From: Faucicola osloensis_C
GTDB taxonomy: Bacteria; Pseudomonadota; Gammaproteobacteria; Pseudomonadales; Moraxellaceae
NCBI GenBank assembly: GCA_019353055.1
Contig: JABAHL010000005.1
Span: forward strand, 1 to 64,000
Reading direction: 5' to 3'
DNA length: 64,000 nucleotides
Of the stretch, positions 52,147 to 60,994 are shown one piece after another. The notes under the pieces are model-generated. The model was not told the DNA's origin, made no database searches, and saw only the letters and a program-made list of their open reading frames with translations. Position 1 is the stretch's first letter; every line of letters starts with the position of its first letter. The translations under genes and the position numbers were made by a program.

Positions 52147-52938
52147 ATGGCAGAAATTACCCCAAACGTTGGCAAAACTGGCTTTTTTTCTCGCCTTTGG
52201 CAAGGGTTTCTTAAAACTGTTGGCACCAAAGAGTTTTATCGTATTTTTGCACCTTGGGTGAGATACTTAGCTGTCATTGCTGCGCTGCTATTGGCGGTGG
52301 GTGCCGTTTGGGGATTAGCGTTTGCGCCACCCGACTATTTGCAAGGCAATAGCTATCGCATTATCTTTATCCATGTCCCCACTGCCAGTCTAGCCATGTC
52401 AATTTATTTGGGCATGGCAATTTTGGGGGTGATTTTTTTGGTGTGGAAAATTAAAACCGCCAATTTGGTCGCCCAAGCGATTGCGCCGATTGGCTTTATT
52501 CTTTGTGTGTTAAGTCTACTCACAGGCTCGATTTGGGCAAAACCTACCTGGGGCACATACTGGGTATGGGATGCGCGTCTCACTTCTATGCTGATTTTGG
52601 CGTTTTTGTACGCAGGCGTAATGGCACTATTTGCCGCATTTGAGCATACTGCCAGTCGTGGTAAAGCAGCGGCGATTTTATCGATTGTCGGTGCGGTTAA
52701 TTTGCCGATTATCAAATATTCTGTCAACTGGTGGAACACCCTACACCAAGGCTCGACATTTACCGTAACTGAGCGTCCAAAAATGCCGCCTGATATGTAT
52801 ATTCCGTTGTTACTGATGATGTTAGGCAGTTATTTTTTGGTGGCTGCGCTTACCATCTATCGTACCAATACCTTGATTTTGCAACGTGAAAGTAGCAAAC
52901 AGTGGGTGATTGATGAGTGCAAACGGCTATATCGTTAA
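52147..52938 (+). CDS. ccmC: haem exporter subunit CcmC
   Basis: A 263-residue membrane protein that loads haem onto CcmE. It has six membrane helices and the tryptophan-rich haem-handling motif WGTYWVWDARLTSML, flanked by the conserved His in FIHVPTAS and in WWNTLHQGST. The frame is open from a TTG at 52099, but ATG 52147 is preceded by AAGGCG and gives a family-like N-terminus. Third gene of the cluster. Confidence 0.95.
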   Translation: MAEITPNVGKTGFFSRLWQGFLKTVGTKEFYRIFAPWVRYLAVIAALLLAVGAVWGLAFAPPDYLQGNSYRIIFIHVPTASLAMSIYLGMAILGVIFLVWKIKTANLVAQAIAPIGFILCVLSLLTGSIWAKPTWGTYWVWDARLTSMLILAFLYAGVMALFAAFEHTASRGKAAAILSIVGAVNLPIIKYSVNWWNTLHQGSTFTVTERPKMPPDMYIPLLLMMLGSYFLVAALTIYRTNTLILQRESSKQWVIDECKRLYR

Positions 52939-53043
52939 AGTATTATTGCTAAGCTTATCCTAGCTAAAGTGTCGCCTTTTAAATCTATAACCTGTAGCTT
53001 TAATCCTATAACTTCAACCTATTAGCCAAACTTGAGGTAACCA

Positions 53044-53253
53044 ATGAGCCCGTATTTTCATAATTTTGCCGAGTTTATTGCTATGGGTGGGCATGGTAGC
53101 TATGTGTGGTCGACTTGGCTACTGACTTTACTAGGCATTGTCGCGCTTGTCTTTTTTAGTCGTAGTCAGCGTAAAGCGACCTACCGAGATATCACTACCC
53201 AGCAGGCGCGCCAACAACAGCGTCATCAGCGTACCGCTAAGGGCAGCGGATAA
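53044..53253 (+). CDS. ccmD: haem exporter protein CcmD
   Basis: A 69-residue single-helix membrane protein that stabilises CcmC-CcmE. Typical features: FAEFIAMGGHGSYVWSTWLLTLLGIVALV, with the conserved Gly-His-Gly-x-Tyr-Val-Trp, then a basic Gln/Arg-rich tail. TTGAGGTAACC before the ATG is the ribosome binding site. Lies between ccmC and ccmE. Confidence 0.93.
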   Translation: MSPYFHNFAEFIAMGGHGSYVWSTWLLTLLGIVALVFFSRSQRKATYRDITTQQARQQQRHQRTAKGSG

Positions 53254-53337
53254 TAGTATTTATCGCCCTAATCAGTGTTATAATAGACAAGTAGCCCCAT
53301 AGGGTTTGGTTCATCAAAAGTGAGATGAAAAAAAGCG

Positions 53338-53823
53338 ATGAATAAAGTACGACAAAAAAAATTAATGTGGGTGATGGCAACCTTATTTGGCGCAATCATT
53401 GCCGTCGTCCTTGTAATTTATGCGGTAGGACAACAAACCGACTATTATTTTGACCCCACAGCCATTAGTCAAGGCAAGGCACCTGAAGATACCCGTATCC
53501 GAGCAGGAGGCATGGTCGTGCGTGGTAGTGTCGAGCGAGATAGCACAGACCCGCTCAATGTCAAATTTAAAATCACCGATTTTAAATCCACCGTACCGGT
53601 ATCTTATAAAGGCATCTTGCCAGACTTATTCGCCGAAGGTTCGGGCGTGGTCGCCACAGGTTCGCTTGAAGGCAATACCTTTGTAGCAAGCGAGGTACTA
53701 GCAAAGCATGATGAGAATTATATGCCGCCTGAAGTGGCAAAATCACTAAAAACGCAGCATCAAGCCAATGGCACTGACGTCAACCAAGCGCAGTTTATGC
53801 CAGCTACCCCTGTCAAACAATAA
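53338..53823 (+). CDS. ccmE: haem chaperone CcmE
   Basis: A 161-residue periplasmic, membrane-anchored haem chaperone. N-terminal helix (about 10-31), beta-barrel with RIRAGGMVVRGSVERD and VSYKGILPDLFAEGSGVVATG, then the haem-binding His in LAKHDENYMPPEV, followed by the flexible tail. Normal for the family. No ccmF, ccmG or ccmH follows; a terminator and a lipoprotein gene on the other strand come next, so the rest of the pathway must be elsewhere. Confidence 0.96.
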   Translation: MNKVRQKKLMWVMATLFGAIIAVVLVIYAVGQQTDYYFDPTAISQGKAPEDTRIRAGGMVVRGSVERDSTDPLNVKFKITDFKSTVPVSYKGILPDLFAEGSGVVATGSLEGNTFVASEVLAKHDENYMPPEVAKSLKTQHQANGTDVNQAQFMPATPVKQ

Positions 53824-53887
53824 AATCATCCAGCTAAAAAGCCACTTAGGTAAAAAAATCAGCTGGCTAGCAAAGCCATGGAGCTAA

Positions 53888-53914
53888 GAAAGTGGGCAAT
53901 GACCCACTTTTTTA
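53888..53914 (+). terminator. terminator after ccmE
   Basis: AAAGTGGG and CCCACTTT pair across CAATGA, followed by TTTT. Confidence 0.85.
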
Positions 53915-53979
53915 GTGTCTAAATTTTTTAATATCTAAATAATGTTAAAAATTTTATGCCACACAAAATCTTTAACCAT

Positions 53980-54013
53980 AAAAAAAGGAAACCGCTCGGG
54001 TTTCCTTTTTGTT
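53980..54013. terminator. terminator for the lipoprotein gene (bidirectional)
   Basis: AAAAAGGAAACC and GGGTTTCCTTTTT pair across GCTC. On the minus strand it follows the lipoprotein gene. Confidence 0.85.
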
Positions 54014-54029
54014 CAGTTTAAAAAACTGA

Positions 54030-54359
54030 TTATTTTGCAGCAGATGCAGAAGCGTCAGCAACAGTTGCAGCAGCAGAAGCGGCAGCGTCAGCAACTTGGT
54101 TGGCAGCGTCAGCAGCAGCTGAAGCTGGTGCAGCAGCAGATGCAGTTTCTACTACAACAGTAGAAGCGTTAACAGTTGCAGCAGATGCAGTTACTGCTGG
54201 TGCAGAAGCTTCAACAGTGGTAGTAGTAGTTGATGAAGCAACTGTAGTTGAAGCAGTAGTAGATGCAACAACTGGTGCAGCTTCTTCTTTTTTGCTACAT
54301 GCAGTCATAGCTAAAGATGCAGCAACTAAACTTGATACAGCGATTAATTTAACGTTCAT
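54030..54359 (-). CDS. small Ala/Thr-rich lipoprotein
   Basis: A 109-residue lipoprotein. The signal MNVKLIAVSSLVAASLAMTAC ends in lipobox MTAC, followed by SKKEEAAP. The mature part is nearly all Ala, Thr, Ser and Val (ASTTTTTVEASAPAVTASAATV-like), with no globular domain visible, so it may be a spacer or surface-coating protein or lack a single partner. ATG at 54359 follows TTAGGAGAACACGTA, an excellent ribosome binding site; a frame to 54395 is not used. Long frames on the opposite strand arise from the biased composition. Confidence 0.8.
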   Translation of the reverse strand: MNVKLIAVSSLVAASLAMTACSKKEEAAPVVASTTASTTVASSTTTTTVEASAPAVTASAATVNASTVVVETASAAAPASAAADAANQVADAAASAAATVADASASAAK

Positions 54360-54948
54360 TACGTGTTCTCCTAAAGAAAATAACCCCGTATTCACTCGAC
54401 GATACTCTAAATAAAGCGTTTATTTAGAATTAAAGACACACGGGACATGAAACTGGCAATATTGTAGCTGAAACTTAGTCAAGATAAAATAACTTTCGTA
54501 TAAAAAAATATAATAAATCTGATAAAAGGTTGTAACAAAATAACACCGTAATCACAAATACAACTTTTTAGGCTTATTAATATCGTACGAAAAAGATATC
54601 TTTTTTTAGCTTTTCGCAGAAAATGACGTATTATACGCATAAAAATCTATGAAGGATATCTTTATTTTTGTAAATTTACAAAATTTTTTCTATTTGCAGT
54701 ACTGGATTAAATAATACCTAAAAAATAATTTTTTATCGCAATAAATGGTTAATTTTAATCAGGTTTCGCAGATTTTAGATACGTAATAGTAAGTTACATT
54801 AGTGGTATATTGTTAGGGTTTATTGTCAAAAATCTGTATAAAACTACGATTTCACACAGTAAATTTTAGGCAAAATGCTACAATGCCAAAATAAGCATAT
54901 TGTATAAGCATATTATAAAAGTAAGACAGTATTTAAGGAGGTATTGGT
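54360..54948. promoter_or_regulatory. long AT-rich divergent intergenic region
   Basis: 589 bases, very AT-rich, between divergent lipoprotein and zinc-peptidase genes. No coding sequence is visible. It holds two perfect palindromes, AAAAAGATATCTTTTT (54590-54605) and TTTTGTAAATTTACAAAA (54666-54683), with GATATCTTT repeated at about 54655, and a direct repeat of ATAAGCATATT just before the peptidase gene (about 54891-54914). AAGGAGGTATTGGT precedes the 54949 ATG. Regulatory sites or a small RNA are possible. Confidence 0.5.
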
Positions 54949-55833
54949 ATGAAGTGGGAAGATCGTAGTGGTAGTTCGAATGTATTGGTCAGCGGTGGTA
55001 AAGCCGTGGGTGGCGGTATCGGTAGTATTATCATTGGTTTGATTTTGTGGCTGGTGTTTGGTATGAATCCCATGACTGCCATGCAAACAGGTTCTGCAAT
55101 TACCGGTGGAAATAGTGGTGGTCAACAAACCCTTGACCAGCAAACGGCTGATCGCGACCAAAAATTCGCCTCAGTGGTGTTAAAAGACACAGAAGAAGTG
55201 TGGGGTCAAATTTTTAGTGAAAACAATATGCAATACCAGCAGCCTAAATTAGTATTATTTAATGGTATGGTACGTTCGGGTTGTGGTAACGCTTCTTCAG
55301 CCACAGGTCCTTTCTATTGTCCTGCCGACCAACGCGTCTATCTTGATACCAGTTTTTTCCAAGAAATGCGCCAAAAATTGGGTATCACAGGTGACCAAAA
55401 TGGCTCAGGTGATGCACAAAACCAAGGTAAAGCAGGTGACTTTGCACAGGCTTATGTGATTGCTCACGAGGTGGGTCACCATGTACAAAATCAGTTAGGT
55501 ATTAGCCAAAAAGTAGATGAAGCCAGTCGCCGTGCCACTGAAGCACAAGCCAACAATTTATCAGTGCGTCAAGAGCTACAAGCGGACTGTTTTGCCGGTG
55601 TTTGGGCAAACCGTAACCAACAACGTGTTCAATTCTTAGAGCAAGGCGATATTGAAGAAGCGATTAATGCGGCGGAGCAAATCGGTGATGACCGTTTGGC
55701 CCAAGCCAGTGGTCGAGCAGCGGTGCCTGATAGTTTTACCCATGGCACTAGCCAACAACGTATGACGTGGTTTTCACGCGGTCTAAAATCGGGTGATATC
55801 AACCAATGCGATACTTTTAGTGGTGCAATTTAA
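54949..55833 (+). CDS. neutral zinc metallopeptidase (YpfJ family)
   Basis: A 294-residue predicted metallopeptidase. It starts MKWEDRSGSSNVLV, has one membrane helix (about residues 20-42, GGGIGSIIIGLILWLVFGM), a Gly/Gln-rich linker, and the peptidase domain with the zinc motif HEVGHH in YVIAHEVGHHVQNQLG and downstream LQADCFAGVWA (third ligand region). Conserved Cys residues in GCGNASSATGPFYCPAD fit the family. Substrate unknown; anchored with the catalytic part on the periplasmic side by inference. A very strong ribosome binding site (AAGGAGGT) precedes it. Confidence 0.92.
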   Translation: MKWEDRSGSSNVLVSGGKAVGGGIGSIIIGLILWLVFGMNPMTAMQTGSAITGGNSGGQQTLDQQTADRDQKFASVVLKDTEEVWGQIFSENNMQYQQPKLVLFNGMVRSGCGNASSATGPFYCPADQRVYLDTSFFQEMRQKLGITGDQNGSGDAQNQGKAGDFAQAYVIAHEVGHHVQNQLGISQKVDEASRRATEAQANNLSVRQELQADCFAGVWANRNQQRVQFLEQGDIEEAINAAEQIGDDRLAQASGRAAVPDSFTHGTSQQRMTWFSRGLKSGDINQCDTFSGAI

Positions 55834-55882
55834 GTAGCAGTGCGAGTTAAGCCCAAAGCACGCCAATAAAAAAGGTGCCAAC

Positions 55883-55916
55883 AAAAAGCTCAACACCAGG
55901 TTGAGCTTTTTTATTT
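55883..55916. terminator. terminator between the peptidase and rho genes
   Basis: AAAGCTCAAC pairs with GTTGAGCTTT, followed by TTTATTTTT. The genes converge here. Confidence 0.88.
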
Positions 55917-55957
55917 TTATAAGTCAGCTAAGTTAGCGTGATTATTAGTTAATACAA

Positions 55958-57226
55958 TTAAGATTTATCTTTACGCGTCATTTGCTCAAAGAATTCATCA
56001 TTGGTTTTTGAGTCTTTAAGTTTTTCTAGCAAAAACTCAGTGGCTTGTAGTTCATCCATGGGGTGTAGCAGTTTGCGCAGAATCCAGACTTTACGTAGCA
56101 TCGCTTCATCCATCAACCGCTCTTCACGGCGAGTGCCCGATTTTTTGATATTGATGGCAGGGAATACCCGTTTTTCGGCAATGTCACGCTCAAGGGTAAT
56201 TTCTTGGTTACCTGTCCCCTTAAACTCCTCATAAATCACCTTATCCATGGTACTGCCTGTGTCAATCAAAGCGGTTGAAATAATGGTCAAGCTACCGCCT
56301 TCTTCGACATTACGCGCGGCACCAAAAAAGCGTTTTGGGCGTTCTAAGGCATTGGCATCCACCCCACCCGTTAGTACTTTGCCAGATGAAGGCAAAACCG
56401 TATTATAGGCGCGGGCAAGGCGTGTTATGGAGTCAAGTAAAATCACCACGTCTTGTTTGTGCTCAACCAAGCGTTTGGCTTTTTCAATCACCATTTCGGC
56501 AACTTGTACGTGACGGGCTGGCGGCTCATCAAAGGTCGATGCGACCACTTCACCACGCACTGTGCGCTGCATCTCGGTCACTTCTTCAGGACGCTCATCA
56601 ATGAGTAACACTATCAAATAACATTCTGGGTTATTTTTGGTGATGGATTGCGCGATAGATTGTAGCAGTACAGTTTTACCCGCTTTTGGTGGGGCGACAA
56701 TAATTGAGCGTTGACCTTTACCAATCGGGGCAATCAAGTCAATGATACGACCCGTTAAGTCTTCTGTGGTACCATTACCAAGTTCTAAGCGAAGCTGCTG
56801 GGTGGGAAAAAGAGGGGTTAAGTTTTCAAAAATGAGCTTGTGGCGAGAGCGGTCTGGGGTGTCGAAGTTGATTTCGTTGACTTTTAATAGGGCAAAATAG
56901 CGCTCAGAATCCTTGGGTGGGCGAATCGTCCCTGCGATGGAGTCACCCGTCTTGAGATTGAATCGTCGAATTTGGCTCGGACTCACATAGATATCATCGG
57001 GACCTGCTAGATAAGAGCCTTCCGACGATCGTAAAAAACCAAAGCCATCGGGTAAAATCTCAAGCACGCCATCCCCATAGATAGCTTCACCGTTTCGGGC
57101 ATGGGTTTTTAAAATAGCAAAAATGATATCTTGTTTGCGACTACGGGCCATGTTTTCTAGACCCATTTGCTCGCTAATCAACAACAATTCAGCAATCGAT
57201 TTTTTTTTGAGTTCAGTCAAATTCAT
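55958..57226 (-). CDS. rho: transcription termination factor Rho
   Basis: Hexameric RNA helicase that ends transcription at many loci. 422 residues. N-terminal helix domain (MNLTELKKKSIAELLLISEQMG), RNA-binding cold-shock-like domain (GFGFLRSSEGSYLAGPDDIYVSPSQIRRF), Walker A region GKGQRSIIVAPPKAGKT, Walker B VVILLDSITRLARAYN, the Q/R loops (LTGGVDANALERPKRFFGAARN) and TGNQEITLERD. The leader region of about 270 bases upstream is probably an autoregulatory Rho leader (inference). Confidence 0.98.
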   Translation of the reverse strand: MNLTELKKKSIAELLLISEQMGLENMARSRKQDIIFAILKTHARNGEAIYGDGVLEILPDGFGFLRSSEGSYLAGPDDIYVSPSQIRRFNLKTGDSIAGTIRPPKDSERYFALLKVNEINFDTPDRSRHKLIFENLTPLFPTQQLRLELGNGTTEDLTGRIIDLIAPIGKGQRSIIVAPPKAGKTVLLQSIAQSITKNNPECYLIVLLIDERPEEVTEMQRTVRGEVVASTFDEPPARHVQVAEMVIEKAKRLVEHKQDVVILLDSITRLARAYNTVLPSSGKVLTGGVDANALERPKRFFGAARNVEEGGSLTIISTALIDTGSTMDKVIYEEFKGTGNQEITLERDIAEKRVFPAINIKKSGTRREERLMDEAMLRKVWILRKLLHPMDELQATEFLLEKLKDSKTNDEFFEQMTRKDKS

Positions 57227-57626
57227 AGGTAAATCATCAATAACTAATTTTGAACCACCTCAAAACGTGAGTCGAGTAAAGGCGCTGCATCGTTTTAAGA
57301 CAGTAGGGGTGAAGAGAATGTAAAGAGAAAAACTAGAAACGTTTGAAATGATTAACTAAGCGTTGCACACAGACAATACCAACTAAACCAAATAATAGTA
57401 AATGCCTGCTAACGTGACGTTAAGCATATCGATAAGATAGTTATTTTGTGAAACACACTATACGACTTGACATATTCATTTGTCAATGTATCGACATAAA
57501 AAACCGCGATTTTTTTACTCACAAGTATCAAAATCGCGGCGAATATCATTGGTAACTATCAAAAAAGACACCATTACCAATGTAACCCTTTAATTTAACC
57601 TACGCTAGTGATTCTTACCCTAGCGA
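57227..57626. promoter_or_regulatory. rho leader region and trxA terminator
   Basis: 400 bases between trxA and rho (both minus strand). The trxA terminator lies at 57498-57541; the rest, about 270 bases, is the rho promoter and leader. Nothing else recognised. Confidence 0.5.
57498..57541 (-). terminator. terminator after trxA
   Basis: On the minus strand CCGCGATTTT and AAAATCGCGG are complementary arms spaced by about 20 bases, followed by TTTTTTATG. Confidence 0.75.
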
Positions 57627-57950
57627 TTATAAGTGTTTGTTGATAAGGGCAGTCAATTGCGCTTTTGGTTGCATACCCATAGTGGCATCCACTTTTTCAC
57701 CGTTTTTAAACACAAATAAGGTAGGGATGCTACGGATACCATATTGTGCGGCTAAGTTTGGATTTTGGTCAACGTCGATCTTAACGATTCGCGCTTTACC
57801 TTCATATTCTGAAGAAAGCTCGTCTAATACAGGGGCGATGGCTTTACATGGACCGCACCAAGTTGCCCAAAAATCGACCAATACTGGGGTATCTGATTGT
57901 AGTACTGCTTTTTCAAAAGTACCTTCATCGGCATGAATAACTGAAGACAT
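57627..57950 (-). CDS. trxA: thioredoxin
   Basis: A 107-residue general disulfide reductase. The active site is WCGPC in VDFWATWCGPCKAIAPVLDEL; the conserved cis-Pro is in GIRSIPTLFVF and the buried Asp lies in VDFWA. Length is the same as in E. coli. CGTAGGAGTTACT before the ATG is a good ribosome binding site. It is followed by its own terminator and then rho, the same gene order (trxA-rho) as in many Gammaproteobacteria. Confidence 0.98.
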   Translation of the reverse strand: MSSVIHADEGTFEKAVLQSDTPVLVDFWATWCGPCKAIAPVLDELSSEYEGKARIVKIDVDQNPNLAAQYGIRSIPTLFVFKNGEKVDATMGMQPKAQLTALINKHL

Positions 57951-58452
57951 AGTAACTCCTACGTGTTTACGTGTTGATGTTGTTAACTGTTAGGGTTTGG
58001 ATCATACTTAACTGATAATCCAAACACTTGTTCTTGCCCAGTGCTTGTTTTTGCCTAATAAAAAAATCTTAATATTGGATACAATCAAACAGTGATAGAA
58101 ACAATGATAGGATAATGAAATCTATTAAACAGACACCCAACGGCAAATTAATTTATAGTGATTATTATGATAGGGTCATCTTAGCATAACACAACCCCAA
58201 AACAGGGTATCGCTATGGTTAATTGTTTTGATAGTTATGATAAGAAACATTAATGGCATCTAACTAATCGTATCTAAACGATTGTAACGATAGAAGTTTT
58301 TAGAAAATATTAAAGTCAATTTTTTTCACTGATGGACAGGCATGGGGGGAGGCAAAAGTTGCAGTCGCAATAAAATGGCTTTTACTCAGGGGTGAAAATG
58401 CGTAAAATGGTGTCTAATCGAATTATTGACTTTAACCGACACTAAGTGAAAT
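57951..58452. promoter_or_regulatory. divergent region between trxA and the ppx gene
   Basis: 502 bases, AT-rich, without a recognisable gene. It holds the inverted repeat GTTTGGAT (57995-58002) and ATCCAAAC (58018-58025), about 45-75 bases before trxA, and a duplication of ACGTGTT (57961-57975). Promoters for trxA and ppx must lie here. No small RNA could be named. Confidence 0.5.
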
Positions 58453-59976
58453 ATGCCTGACTTACTTGCTAACAACGAACTTATGGCCGCCATTGATATT
58501 GGCTCAAATAGCTTTCATCTTGCCATCGCACGGTTGGACCATGGAGAAGTACGCAAATTAGCATCAATGTCAGAAAAAGTGCAGCTTGCCGCTGGACTTG
58601 ATGAAAACAACTATTTATCGCTTGAGGCACAAAAACGCGGGCTGGATTGTTTGACCCGTTTTGTCGGACGACTAGACGCTGTCTCACCACAGCGGTTACG
58701 GATTGTGGCTACCAATGCCCTGCGCCAAGCCAAGAATGCGGATGAATTTATTCGACAAGCCAATTTAATTTTACCCAAACCCTTAGAAGTCATTGCGGGG
58801 CGAGAAGAAGCGCGTCTAATTTATTTGGGTGTTTCTCATACCAATGCCAGTACCGATAAACGTTTGGTGATTGATATTGGGGGAGGCTCGACGGAGTTTA
58901 TTATTGGCAAAGGCTTTGACCCGATTTTGACTGAAAGCCTACAGATGGGCTGTGTTGCCTTTACCAAATCCTATTTTACTGACGGCGCTATCACCGAAAA
59001 AGCGTTTGAAAAAGCGATTGCTGCGGCGAGAAAAGAAGTGCTTGGTATTAGCCGATTATATCAAAAAACGGGTTGGGATAGTGTCACGGGCTCAAGTGGC
59101 ACGATTAAAGCGGTCAATCAAATTTTGCTGCAACTTGGACTTGCCGATGAAAATGCTCGTGTGACCTACAGCGGTGTCAAAGAAATCCAAAAATTACTGA
59201 TTAAAGCAAAACATATCGACAATATTGATTTTGCCGATATTAAAGACACCCGTAAAGTAGTGTTGCCGGCAGGTGTCGCGGTGCTGTTGGCAGCGATGAA
59301 TGTTTTGGGCATTGATACCATCTCTTATTCAGATGGTGCACTGCGTGAAGGTGTCATGTACGATATGCTTGGGCGTTTTGCCAGTGAAGATGTCCGTGAT
59401 CGCAGTGTACAAGCCTTGATGACGCGTTATTCGGTTGATAGAAAACAAGCAAAACGTGTGGTACGTACCGCCCAGCAGTTGTTTGACCAAGTGAGAAATC
59501 GTTTGGGGCTTGATGAAGAAGACGCGGATTTACTTCGCCGTGGTGCCTATCTATATGAAATTGGTCTTGCCATCAGCCATAGTAGCTATCACAGGCACAG
59601 TGCCTATTTGCTAGAAAATTCGGATATTGACGGTTTTTCACAAGTCGATAAAACACGCTTGTCGCAGCTCGTGATGCACCATCGCCGTAAATTAAAACCT
59701 GATAGTTTTGATGAAGTCAAAATGGTCGGTGGTGACAATCTGGTGTATTTAACTTTGATTTTACGCCTAGCGGTACTGGTGCATCACAGCCGTAGCAAAC
59801 ACGATACGCTACCGATTCACCTAGCGGCTAAAGATAACCATACTTGGGACGTTTCGGTAAATTTAGCCGATGATAACGCAAGTCTTGTGCTATCAGATTT
59901 GCAAGATGAAATTGATATTTGGCAAAAGTGGGGCATGCGCTTATCCATTACCACTTACGAGCCAGCTATTGGGTAA
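58453..59976 (+). CDS. ppx: Ppx/GppA family phosphatase (exopolyphosphatase)
   Basis: A 507-residue member of the sugar kinase/actin-like fold that degrades polyphosphate or pppGpp. Motifs: AAIDIGSNSFHLAIARL at the N-terminus, TNALRQAKN, VIDIGGGSTEFIIGKG, SGTIKAVNQI and DGALREGVMYDML, followed by a C-terminal HD-like helical part (YEIGLAISHSSYHRHSAYLL) found in the long Ppx form. Ppx versus GppA cannot be decided by eye; length and the C-terminal HD-like domain favour exopolyphosphatase or the bifunctional type. Divergent from trxA. Confidence 0.93.
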   Translation: MPDLLANNELMAAIDIGSNSFHLAIARLDHGEVRKLASMSEKVQLAAGLDENNYLSLEAQKRGLDCLTRFVGRLDAVSPQRLRIVATNALRQAKNADEFIRQANLILPKPLEVIAGREEARLIYLGVSHTNASTDKRLVIDIGGGSTEFIIGKGFDPILTESLQMGCVAFTKSYFTDGAITEKAFEKAIAAARKEVLGISRLYQKTGWDSVTGSSGTIKAVNQILLQLGLADENARVTYSGVKEIQKLLIKAKHIDNIDFADIKDTRKVVLPAGVAVLLAAMNVLGIDTISYSDGALREGVMYDMLGRFASEDVRDRSVQALMTRYSVDRKQAKRVVRTAQQLFDQVRNRLGLDEEDADLLRRGAYLYEIGLAISHSSYHRHSAYLLENSDIDGFSQVDKTRLSQLVMHHRRKLKPDSFDEVKMVGGDNLVYLTLILRLAVLVHHSRSKHDTLPIHLAAKDNHTWDVSVNLADDNASLVLSDLQDEIDIWQKWGMRLSITTYEPAIG

Positions 59977-60099
59977 GCAAATGGCTAAGTAAATAGCTAA
60001 ACGAAAAGCTAAGCAAATTTTTAAATAGAGTGAAGAGCTTAGGTCTGTCATACGATATTGAGATGACAACAGTCGCAATAAAACAAGGGAATAACGACA

Positions 60100-60909
60100 A
60101 TGAGTGTTTGGGAAAAAGTACAGCTTGCACGTCATGCAAAACGACCATTATTTTTGGATTATGCCAATCAGCTGTTCACGGAATTTGATGTGCTGCAAGG
60201 GGATCGCGCGTATGCCGATGACAAAGCGATTTTGGGCGGGATGGCGATGTTTAACGACCAACCTGTCATGCTGATTGGTCAACATCGCGGTCGCAGCACC
60301 CGTGAGCGTATTGAATACAATTTTGGTATGGCAAACCCAGAAGGCTACCGCAAAGTAGTTAGACTGGTGCAAATGGCAGAACGGTTTAAATTGCCGGTGT
60401 TGACCTTTATCGATACGCAAGGCGCATATCCTGGCGTGGGCGCAGAAGAGCGTGGTCAAGCCCAAGCGATTGCCCAAAGTATTGCGGTATTTTCATCATT
60501 AAATGTGCCTGTGATTGCCACGGTAATTGGTGAAGGGGGGTCAGGCGGCGCACTGGCGATTGGCGTCGCTGATCGTATCAATATGCTAGAAAACAGCATT
60601 TATTCTGTGATTTCGCCTGAAGGTTGTGCATCGATTCTATGGAAAACGGCTGAAAAAGCGCCCCAAGCCAGTGAGGCGTTGAAACTCAGTGCGGCAAATT
60701 TAAAATCACTTGGCTTGATTGATGAAGTCATCGCAGAAGGCGAGGGCGCGCATATTAACAGCGATGTGGCTATGACAAACCTTAAAGACACGCTTGAGCA
60801 ACAGCTAGCGGTGCTGGTAAAGCTTGATGAGCAAACGCGTCTGCAACAACGCTATGGAAAACTGATGAGCTTTAATTCTACAGTGTCCTTACCAAAAGCC
60901 TCTGCTTAA
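60100..60909 (+). CDS. accA: acetyl-CoA carboxylase carboxyltransferase subunit alpha
   Basis: A 269-residue subunit that helps transfer CO2 from biotin to acetyl-CoA, the first step of fatty acid synthesis. Family blocks: GDRAYADDKAILGGMAM, FGMANPEGYRKVVRL, FIDTQGAYPGVGAEERGQ, VIGEGGSGGALAIG, and YSVISPEGCASILWK. It lacks the N-terminal region of about 45 residues of the E. coli enzyme (319 aa); short AccA forms like this are usual in Moraxellaceae, so it is not called truncated. Starts at MSVWEKVQLARH. A run of degenerate repeats precedes it. Confidence 0.97.
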   Translation: MSVWEKVQLARHAKRPLFLDYANQLFTEFDVLQGDRAYADDKAILGGMAMFNDQPVMLIGQHRGRSTRERIEYNFGMANPEGYRKVVRLVQMAERFKLPVLTFIDTQGAYPGVGAEERGQAQAIAQSIAVFSSLNVPVIATVIGEGGSGGALAIGVADRINMLENSIYSVISPEGCASILWKTAEKAPQASEALKLSAANLKSLGLIDEVIAEGEGAHINSDVAMTNLKDTLEQQLAVLVKLDEQTRLQQRYGKLMSFNSTVSLPKASA

Positions 60910-60940
60910 TTGTCAGTGATTTAACCTATTTTAATGATCC

Positions 60941-60970
60941 ATGGACGTTTATTGAGGCGTCCATTATTTT
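60941..60970 (+). terminator. terminator after accA
   Basis: ATGGACG (60941-60947) pairs with CGTCCAT (60958-60964), followed by TATTTTAT. Confidence 0.7.
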
Positions 60971-60994
60971 ATCCGCTGGTTTTTCTCTTGCCGC

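Noticed and set aside
54100..54414. 104-codon frame opposite the small Ala/Thr-rich lipoprotein
   Set aside because: A by-product of the Ala/Thr codon bias, without a ribosome binding site.
59976..60030. Degenerate GCTAA repeats after the ppx gene
   Set aside because: Similar to the other short duplications but too degenerate to define a unit.
60100..60909. AccA as an N-terminally truncated pseudogene
   Set aside because: The catalytic blocks are intact and the short form is normal in Moraxellaceae.
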